DNA of 64,000 nt from Shewanella mangrovisoli. GTDB lineage: Bacteria > Pseudomonadota > Gammaproteobacteria > Enterobacterales > Shewanellaceae. Below are positions 57,973 through 64,000 of this stretch, piece by piece. Position numbers and translations under genes: made by a program. Position 1 is the stretch's first letter. Every line of letters starts with the position of its first letter. The stretch covers positions 3,906,001-3,970,000 of the forward strand of contig NZ_CP080412.1 in the NCBI RefSeq assembly GCF_019457635.1. The letters run 5' to 3'. Below the pieces are notes generated by a model. It searched no databases. It worked only from the letters and a program-made list of their open reading frames with translations, and was not told the origin of the DNA.

Positions 57973-59406
57973 TCAGTTATCCGCTAACGGCGGCGCAATA
58001 TCACTCCCACCTAGGGCTTGGTAGAGCGTCGCTTGAGCCGTTAATTGGTTATAGCGATTCTCCAGCAATGCGGCTTCGGCGCTGCGGCGATTCTCCTGCG
58101 CATCGATCCAATTTTGAATGCCGATAGCACCATGGCGATATTGGCTCTCATAAATGGCTTCGGCCTGGGCGGCGGCGCTAAATTGCTGCTCAAGCTTCTC
58201 ACCTTGGTAAGCGTATTGCTGCTTGGCCGAGATGGCGTTATCCACATCCTCGAAGGCGCTGTAGAGGGTTTTACGGTAGCTCACTATGGCCGACTGGTAG
58301 TCGATATCGGCAATATCATTGTTGATTTGCATTTGATTCCATTGCAAAAAGGGCAGCACTAAGCCCGCGCCTAAACTCCCCACAGGATTACGCAATAACT
58401 CTTTTAGCTCTGAGGTCGACTCCCCTACGCTGCCAGTCAAACTCAAGCTTGGGAAGTAACTGGCATAGGTCGCATCCTTACTGGCCAGCGACGAGCGCAA
58501 TTGATATAGGGCCGCCTTCACATCGGGACGACGGCCGACCAAGTCGGCGGGAATGCCAACACCAATCTCTGGCACAGCGCTATCCGGCAATTGCTTGATC
58601 TCAACCGCCACTTGCCCCGGAGCGTGATTGAGTAAGATCGCCAGAGCATTTTCGGCTTCAACCAACTGTTGCAACAATTGACTGTGAGAGGCCTCTTGTC
58701 CCGCTAAACTGCGTTGGGATTCGAGCACATTCAGCTCAGTCACGGCGCCCGAGGCATATTGGCGCTGGGTTAACGCCAGCGTTTGCCGACTGTGTTCAAT
58801 ACTCTTATTGCTTAGTTCAATCCGTTGATGCAGATAACCAATCTGCCAATAGAGTGACGCCGTCGTCGCGACGAGACTCTGCGCCGTGCTCTCCCGATCT
58901 TCAAGACTTGCCAGTGCAGTCCACTGGGCTTGATCGATATTGGCCGACACTTTGCCCCAGAGATCCACCTCATAGCTTACCGACAGGTTCGCCTGAAATG
59001 CCTTGCTCGAACTGCCGCCCTCCAGCGGTTTATTCACTGAGGCCGTATTATTGGAGCTGAGCTGTGGATACAGATCATCCCGCGCTAACCCCGCCTGTAA
59101 ACGCGCCTTTTGCAAGGTTAAGGTGGCGAGCGTCAGATCATTATTGCTGCTGAGCACTTGACTAATCAGCTGATTCAATTCGGGTTGATTAAACTTCTGC
59201 CACCAAGGGTCTAGGCTGACTTGACCATTTACTTGGGTGTGCTGCCACTGCTCTGGCACCTGTAAAGCAGGCGGCTCAAAGTCGGAGCGCATCAGTGCAC
59301 CACAACCCGAGAGCAAAGCGATGCTGATGGCAATCACGCTGAGCTTGAGCGTTGAACAGACACGGCGGCCTAATTCATTTTGATGCGTTAAAACTTGATT
59401 ATTCAT
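57973..59406 (-). CDS. TolC/NodT-type outer membrane efflux lipoprotein
   Basis: 477 residues. Lipobox IALLSGC (C at about 35) followed by GALMRSDFEPP; then the NodT signature VPEQWQHTQVNGQVSLDPWW with QPELNQLISQVL, and QLRSSLASKDATYASYFPSL in the C-terminal outer membrane factor domain. It forms the outer membrane channel for MacAB. It is the third gene of the macA-macB-outer membrane factor operon, its start 4 bp after the macB stop. The N-terminal leader before the lipobox is long, so the true start may be downstream, at a later Met. Confidence 0.93.
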   Translation of the reverse strand: MNNQVLTHQNELGRRVCSTLKLSVIAISIALLSGCGALMRSDFEPPALQVPEQWQHTQVNGQVSLDPWWQKFNQPELNQLISQVLSSNNDLTLATLTLQKARLQAGLARDDLYPQLSSNNTASVNKPLEGGSSSKAFQANLSVSYEVDLWGKVSANIDQAQWTALASLEDRESTAQSLVATTASLYWQIGYLHQRIELSNKSIEHSRQTLALTQRQYASGAVTELNVLESQRSLAGQEASHSQLLQQLVEAENALAILLNHAPGQVAVEIKQLPDSAVPEIGVGIPADLVGRRPDVKAALYQLRSSLASKDATYASYFPSLSLTGSVGESTSELKELLRNPVGSLGAGLVLPFLQWNQMQINNDIADIDYQSAIVSYRKTLYSAFEDVDNAISAKQQYAYQGEKLEQQFSAAAQAEAIYESQYRHGAIGIQNWIDAQENRRSAEAALLENRYNQLTAQATLYQALGGSDIAPPLADN

Positions 59407-59410
59407 TCAG

Positions 59411-61381
59411 TTACTCTCTCGCTAGGGCATCAACAGGGTCTAAACGCGCCGCGTTGCGAGCGGGCAAGAAGCCAAACAGCACCCCGATTAAGGTAGAGCA
59501 GGCGAAGGCGGCAACAATAGAAGTCGTCGAATAAATCATCTGGAAACTGCCTCCCGCTTGGGCAAACACCACGCCAATCAAATAAGCCAAGGCCACCCCA
59601 AGCGCGCCGCCGCACAGACAAACTAACACGGCCTCAATTAAAAACTGCCGCAGAATATCGCTCTGGCGCGCCCCGACTGCCATGCGAACGCCAATCTCGC
59701 GGGTACGCTCAGTCACCGACACCAGCATGATATTCATCACCCCAATGCCGCCCACCACGAGGGAAATCACCGCAATCGCCGAGATTAATAGCGTCATGGT
59801 CGCGGTGGTTTTCTCGATATTCTGGCGAATGGTATCCGTGTTAATGGTGAAGAAATCCTGCGTGCCGTGGCGCATCTTCAGCAGGCTAATAATGCCCTGC
59901 TCCGCCGCATTGCTCGGCACTGACTCATCGAGCCGCACGGTAATGCCATCTAAGTATTTTTTGCCCACCATACGGCCAGAAACCGTAGTGTATGGCACCC
60001 ACACATTGAGGGCATCACTATTACCAAAGGCGCTTTCCTTAGGCTGGGTAACACCAATAATCCGCACCGGTAAATCCCCGAGGAAGATCACTTCCCCAAT
60101 GGCAGAGTTGATAGCGCCGCTACTGTTAGGGAACAGCTGTTTGCGGGTGTTATCGTCGATTACCGCATCTTGGGCTAACGCATTAACACTGTCATCGTCC
60201 CAAAACTGTCCTTGGGCAAGCTCATAGCCTCGAACCCGGAAGAACTCGGGCCCCACGCCATTCACTGTTGCCGTCACCGCTTTATTGCCATAACGCACAG
60301 TCGCACTCGAGCCAATGCTCGGGGTGACACTATCGACATAGGGTAAGTTTTTCAGTGCGTTGGCATCGCTTGCGGTCAGAGTTCGCACCCTTGCCGAGCG
60401 CCTATCACCAAAGCCTGAGCCAGGGCGAATGTCTATGGTATTGGTGCCCATCGAACTAATGCTCTTTAAGATCTCCCGCTGCGAGCCTTCCCCCAGCGCC
60501 ACCACAGAGACCACGGAGGCGATACCGATAATAATCCCCAGCATAGTTAAAAAGGTGCGCAATCTATGGGTCGACATCGCCAGCAGCGCCATTTTCAGGG
60601 CTTCGGCATATCTGTCCCATGCCGCCACACGGGCGCGCGCCTTAGTCTTGGCGGGGATCACTTCGGTCTTAGGCGCAGGCGCAATATTTGAGGCGGGATT
60701 AGGCTCATCGCTGATAATCACCCCGTCCTTAATCTCGATAATACGGTCGGCATGCTGGGCCACATGCATATCGTGGGTCACGATAATGATGGTCTGGCCC
60801 TCGCGGTGCAGTTCCTGCAACAGACGCATCATTTCTTCGCCGCTGTGACTATCTAAGGCGCCAGTCGGTTCGTCGGCGAGGATCACATCGCCGCCATTCA
60901 TCAGCGCCCGCGCCACACTCACCCTTTGCTGCTGGCCGCCACTGAGCTGATTCGGCTTGTGGTCTAGGCGCTCACCTAAACCCAAACGTGATAACAAGCT
61001 TTCCGCACGCTCCCGACGCTCTAAGCGATCTTTACCCGCATACACGGCGGGTACTTCGACGTTACCCACGGCATTAAGATCGCCAAGCAAATGATATCGC
61101 TGGAAAATAAAGCCAAAATGCTCGCGCCTCAGCTTTGCCAGTTCATCCACATCCATCTGCGAGGTATCTTGGCCATCGATAAAGTACGAGCCCTTTGAGG
61201 GTTTATCTAAACAGCCCAAGATATTCATCAGGGTCGACTTACCCGACCCCGAGGCGCCGACAATCGCGACCATCTCACCACGGGCGATGGAAAGATTAAT
61301 ATCTTTGAGTACAGTCAGTTGTTGCTCACCAGCCTGAAAACTGCGGTAGCAAGCTGAGACTTCCAGTAATGGCTTACTCAC
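59411..61381 (-). CDS. macB: MacB macrolide/peptide export ATPase-permease
   Basis: 656 residues, the size of E. coli MacB (648). NBD at 1-230 with Walker [10 protein letters not shown], signature LSGGQQQR and Walker [14 protein letters not shown], then TM1 near 280 ([20 protein letters not shown]), a periplasmic domain, and three C-terminal TMs ([58 protein letters not shown]). Works with MacA and the outer membrane lipoprotein as a tripartite pump for macrolides, enterotoxin or siderophores. Two bases separate it from macA. Confidence 0.95.
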   Translation of the reverse strand: MSKPLLEVSACYRSFQAGEQQLTVLKDINLSIARGEMVAIVGASGSGKSTLMNILGCLDKPSKGSYFIDGQDTSQMDVDELAKLRREHFGFIFQRYHLLGDLNAVGNVEVPAVYAGKDRLERRERAESLLSRLGLGERLDHKPNQLSGGQQQRVSVARALMNGGDVILADEPTGALDSHSGEEMMRLLQELHREGQTIIIVTHDMHVAQHADRIIEIKDGVIISDEPNPASNIAPAPKTEVIPAKTKARARVAAWDRYAEALKMALLAMSTHRLRTFLTMLGIIIGIASVVSVVALGEGSQREILKSISSMGTNTIDIRPGSGFGDRRSARVRTLTASDANALKNLPYVDSVTPSIGSSATVRYGNKAVTATVNGVGPEFFRVRGYELAQGQFWDDDSVNALAQDAVIDDNTRKQLFPNSSGAINSAIGEVIFLGDLPVRIIGVTQPKESAFGNSDALNVWVPYTTVSGRMVGKKYLDGITVRLDESVPSNAAEQGIISLLKMRHGTQDFFTINTDTIRQNIEKTTATMTLLISAIAVISLVVGGIGVMNIMLVSVTERTREIGVRMAVGARQSDILRQFLIEAVLVCLCGGALGVALAYLIGVVFAQAGGSFQMIYSTTSIVAAFACSTLIGVLFGFLPARNAARLDPVDALARE

Positions 61382-61383
61382 GC

Positions 61384-62595
61384 TTAAAACCTCATTGGTG
61401 GGCCACGGAACTTCATGGTCGAACCGTCGGCGGGCATTCCGAGCACCACTTGGTCGCCTTCGTTCAGGCCAGACAGGATTTCGGCATTGATTTTGTTATT
61501 AATCCCGACGGTCACATCCACATATTGCACTTGGTTATTCACCAGTACTGGCACTTGATACTGTGGCCCACGGGATTTGCGATCGCTTGCCGATGCCGCT
61601 TTATCCCGCGGCTTGGCTCGCAGCACCTGCGATGGCACTAACAGCGCATCATCAGCTTTGGCGAGCACAATCGAGATCTGCGCCGTCATGCCAATGCGTA
61701 GGGTACGGTCGGGGTTTTCGACATCAAATAAGCCGTGGTAATAGATAGCGTCCGAATCGCTGGAACTCATATTGCTATCGTCACCATCCATGGAGGTGGG
61801 ACCGGGTTCAATTGCCCTTAGGGTGCCGCGGTACGGATGGTTGGGACGACCGAGAATCGTAAAGTACACCGCCTGCCCCGGATGCACATTGACTATATCG
61901 GCCTCGGAGATCTGCGCCTTAACCGTCATGGTATCGAGCTGCGCCATCTCGACTATGGTTGGCGTAGTTTGATTGGCGTTAACGGTTTGGCCTACTTCAA
62001 CTGCAGAGTAAACGACTGTGCCATCCATAGGCGCGGTGATTTTGGTATAACCTAAATCGATTCTGGCGCTATCGACATTGATCTCAGCCTGTTGTTTTTG
62101 CGCCTGTAACTGCTCAAGCTCGGCTTGATAAACCGTCAAAGTGGCTTCGGCGGCTTCAAAGTCTGCGCGTGAGCTAGCCTTATCGGCGAGCATTTCCTGC
62201 TGACGGGTGTATTCGAGTTTTGCCTGACGTATTTGTGCCTGCTTAGCGCGGTACTGGGCATTAATGCTTTTAAGGGAAGCCAGCGCATTTTGCAGGTTGT
62301 TTTGCTGGGCAAGGCTGTCGATTTGCGCGATAAGGTCGCCCTTCTTCACCTCTTGGCCAAGATCCACAGGCAAACTCTGAATTTGCCCCGAGACCTGCGC
62401 GCCCACACTCACCAACTTGGAGGCCTGCAACATGCCATTGGCGAGCACCGAGTTTTCAATGTCGCCGCGCCTAACGGGTTCAGTCACATAGCTTGGGGTC
62501 GCCTCGGGTTTATGCAGCAGAAAATAAGCACCGCCCCCAAGGAGGACTAAACCGCTTAAGATCAATATCAGTTTACGCTTTGAGGATTTTTTCAT
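61384..62595 (-). CDS. macA: MacA membrane fusion protein
   Basis: 403 residues. N-terminal TM ([19 protein letters not shown]), then lipoyl/hairpin/beta-barrel domains: [20 protein letters not shown], a coiled-coil hairpin (about 100-175), [20 protein letters not shown], and [21 protein letters not shown]. It joins MacB to the outer membrane channel. The C-terminal portion ([20 protein letters not shown]...) carries a longer polar loop than E. coli MacA. First gene of the operon. Confidence 0.94.
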   Translation of the reverse strand: MKKSSKRKLILILSGLVLLGGGAYFLLHKPEATPSYVTEPVRRGDIENSVLANGMLQASKLVSVGAQVSGQIQSLPVDLGQEVKKGDLIAQIDSLAQQNNLQNALASLKSINAQYRAKQAQIRQAKLEYTRQQEMLADKASSRADFEAAEATLTVYQAELEQLQAQKQQAEINVDSARIDLGYTKITAPMDGTVVYSAVEVGQTVNANQTTPTIVEMAQLDTMTVKAQISEADIVNVHPGQAVYFTILGRPNHPYRGTLRAIEPGPTSMDGDDSNMSSSDSDAIYYHGLFDVENPDRTLRIGMTAQISIVLAKADDALLVPSQVLRAKPRDKAASASDRKSRGPQYQVPVLVNNQVQYVDVTVGINNKINAEILSGLNEGDQVVLGMPADGSTMKFRGPPMRF

Positions 62596-62946
62596 CTGAA
62601 TCTAGGTGTCCATCAATGCCAATGGGCGCAAGCGTGCATCTTGCGGGAGGAAAAATAGTGCAATCAGTATATAGAGTTAGCTCAGCGCAGTAGACGAAGG
62701 AAATGTCGATATCAGGTAAAGATTTGCAAATATCTGTGTAGAAGTTTGAAACAGAGAACACGGCCGTAACAATTCCCGCAAACGAACTTAAGTCATTTGT
62801 GATGGGTTATTGCCCCCAGCTTTATTGGCATCTATCAAAAAGCACCAACGAGCGCAGGGCATCATCAGGCTCTGGAACTAAAGTGCCATTGTCAGGCGCC
62901 GCAAAATTCAGCAAGTTCTCACTATCATGAACTTGGAAGCACTCCT
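62596..62946. other. Divergent promoter region of macA and the esterase gene
   Basis: 350 bp between divergent starts. I see no ORF with a ribosome binding site, no hairpin worth naming and no clear operator. A TTGTGATGGG stretch near 62802 contains one CRP-like half-site. Confidence 0.35.
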
Positions 62947-63873
62947 ATGCGCAAATTGACACTCATCGCCACTTGCCTCAGCGCACTGTTATTCACCCCC
63001 GCCTTTGCCCAAAGTCAGTATCAGGCACTTAGCGAATTTGGCGCCAATCCCGGTGAGTTAACCGCCTCCTATTTATCGCCCGAAGGCCCAGGCCAAGATG
63101 CGCTTGTAGTGCTGCTGCATGGCTGTGTGCAGGATGGCGTGGAACTGGCCAACAATAGTGGTTTAACTGCCCTAGCCCAAGAGAAAAAGTTTAGCCTACT
63201 GGTGCCACAACAGAGTTTTGAAAACAATGTAAAGCGTTGTTATAACTGGTTTTCAGCACAGGATACTCAGATAGATAGCGGCGAGATGCTATCGCTGAAA
63301 AACATGATAGCCAAAGCCCAATCCCAATCCGGTGCGAAACGCGTCTATGTGATTGGCCTGTCCGCCGGTGGCGCCATGGCCAGCGCCGCACTGGTGAATT
63401 ATCCCGATGTATTCACCGCAGGCGCAGTGATCGCAGGCCTGCCTTACCCCTGTGCCGACAACCTCACCAAAGCCATTTCCTGCATGAAAAAGGGCCCCGC
63501 CGAGTCTGTTGAAGAACTGGTTAGTTTTGCCAAAAAGGTGCATCCAAACCAACAACACTGGCCCGCCTTAACCGTGTGGACTGGGCAAAACGATGTGGTG
63601 GTGAATCCTGAAAATGCCAAACAACTCTCGGCCCAGTGGGTCGAACTGACCCAAGCGAATAAAACACCAAGAGTCGAACAATACGCCGACTATAGTGTTA
63701 GCACTTGGTCCGATACGAGTGGCAATAACCTTATTTCGTTAGTCGAAATAAATAATATGGGCCATGGCATTGCCGTTAATCCGGATATTAAAAATGGCGG
63801 TAACACGGGAGACTTCTTACTAAAAGCACCTATCAGCAGCATGCCAGAAATAATCAATCTTTGGGGAATATAG
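62947..63873 (+). CDS. Secreted PHB-depolymerase-type esterase (LpqC-like)
   Basis: 308 residues with a signal peptide (LTLIATCLSALLFTPAFA). Alpha/beta hydrolase of the extracellular PHB depolymerase type: oxyanion motif LLHGCVQDG, nucleophile VIGLSAGGAMASA (S in GLSAG), Asp in WTGQNDVVVNPENA, His in EINNMGHGIAV. This architecture occurs in short-chain PHA depolymerases and feruloyl/acetylxylan esterases, so the polymer substrate is uncertain. Cys pairs (CYNWF, CADN, SCMKK) suggest disulfides. Upstream AGCACTCCTATG has a weak ribosome binding site. Confidence 0.9.
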   Translation: MRKLTLIATCLSALLFTPAFAQSQYQALSEFGANPGELTASYLSPEGPGQDALVVLLHGCVQDGVELANNSGLTALAQEKKFSLLVPQQSFENNVKRCYNWFSAQDTQIDSGEMLSLKNMIAKAQSQSGAKRVYVIGLSAGGAMASAALVNYPDVFTAGAVIAGLPYPCADNLTKAISCMKKGPAESVEELVSFAKKVHPNQQHWPALTVWTGQNDVVVNPENAKQLSAQWVELTQANKTPRVEQYADYSVSTWSDTSGNNLISLVEINNMGHGIAVNPDIKNGGNTGDFLLKAPISSMPEIINLWGI

Positions 63874-64000
63874 GGTTTAATTATAAATAAACCCTGAGTA
63901 TCGATATTCAACGTATCGGTATAAAAATAAAAACAATGAGTTAAAAACACATACTACTATAGTACCGATTTAAATTTTAAATAATTACTATAGAGTCAAT
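63874..64000. other. AT-rich window end
   Basis: 127 bp after the esterase stop, strongly AT-rich. An ATCGATA/TATCGGT-type weak hairpin lies near 63898-63922, with ATAAAAATAAAAAC following, so it may be a terminator. Nothing else can be supported. Confidence 0.35.

Overview
The window is a stretch of gammaproteobacterial chromosome that I read as Shewanella, close to the S. oneidensis MR-1 type. The grounds are a chromosomal OXA-48/OXA-54-type class D beta-lactamase, a napDAGHB nitrate reductase operon without napC, a single-chain AccA-AccD-biotin carboxylase-BCCP protein, and a gene order that matches my memory of that genus. No rRNA, tRNA, CRISPR array, prophage or complete insertion sequence is visible. 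Most of the window is ordinary, densely coded core chromosome.

Layout. 1-4900: a subtilisin-like protease cut by the window edge, two curlin-repeat proteins (a CsgB-like minor subunit and a very large CsgA-like subunit), a convergent CsgD/VpsT-like LuxR regulator and a YjdF-like membrane protein. 5056-7379: serA and ygfZ. 7427-13809: a 1767-residue hybrid sensor kinase followed by an HD-GYP response regulator, read as one unit. 13938-15682: an alanine/glycine:cation symporter behind a tandem glycine riboswitch. 15942-20534: an AttEFGH-type ABC exporter with a lipocalin-like lipoprotein. 20756-24147: five type IV minor pilin genes ending in a long PilX-like protein. 24219-29335: the napDAGHB operon with candidate CRP and NarP sites. 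29582-35013: a small unlisted ORF, a LysR regulator, a second EF-G and a periplasmic-sensing diguanylate cyclase. 35038-41724: the multidomain acetyl-CoA carboxylase, a divergent LysR gene and the OXA beta-lactamase. 42095-49442: a C15-like peptidase whose catalytic Cys position is Ser, sprT, endA, rsmE, gshB, an alkaline phosphatase and rsmC. 49608-51296: a second diguanylate cyclase. 51297-54230: an AT-rich accessory island. 54277-57887: a FapA (DUF342) protein, a DUF4144 protein and a site-2 protease. 57973-62595: macA-macB with a TolC-type outer membrane lipoprotein. 62947-63873: a secreted PHB-depolymerase-type esterase.

The genes meet in a few themes. Two GGDEF proteins, one HD-GYP protein and a CsgD/VpsT-like regulator beside curli-like fibre genes suggest c-di-GMP control of surface structures, with minor pilins and a FapA-type protein nearby. 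Nap provides periplasmic nitrate respiration and lacks its own NapC, so electrons probably come from a CymA-type quinol dehydrogenase encoded elsewhere.

The most unusual part is 51546-53284. It looks like a small integron cassette cluster without an integrase in the window: a well-folded 122-nt attC-like site at 53163-53284, two upstream GTTATGC core-like boundaries about 860-870 bp apart, and one orphan gene behind each boundary. Other points worth attention are the Cys-to-Ser C15-like peptidase, the 22-motif curlin, the four-in-one carboxylase, a possible lipobox in NapB, the 7-2-7 NarP palindrome, and two 50-codon ORFs at 29582-29734 and 51371-51523.
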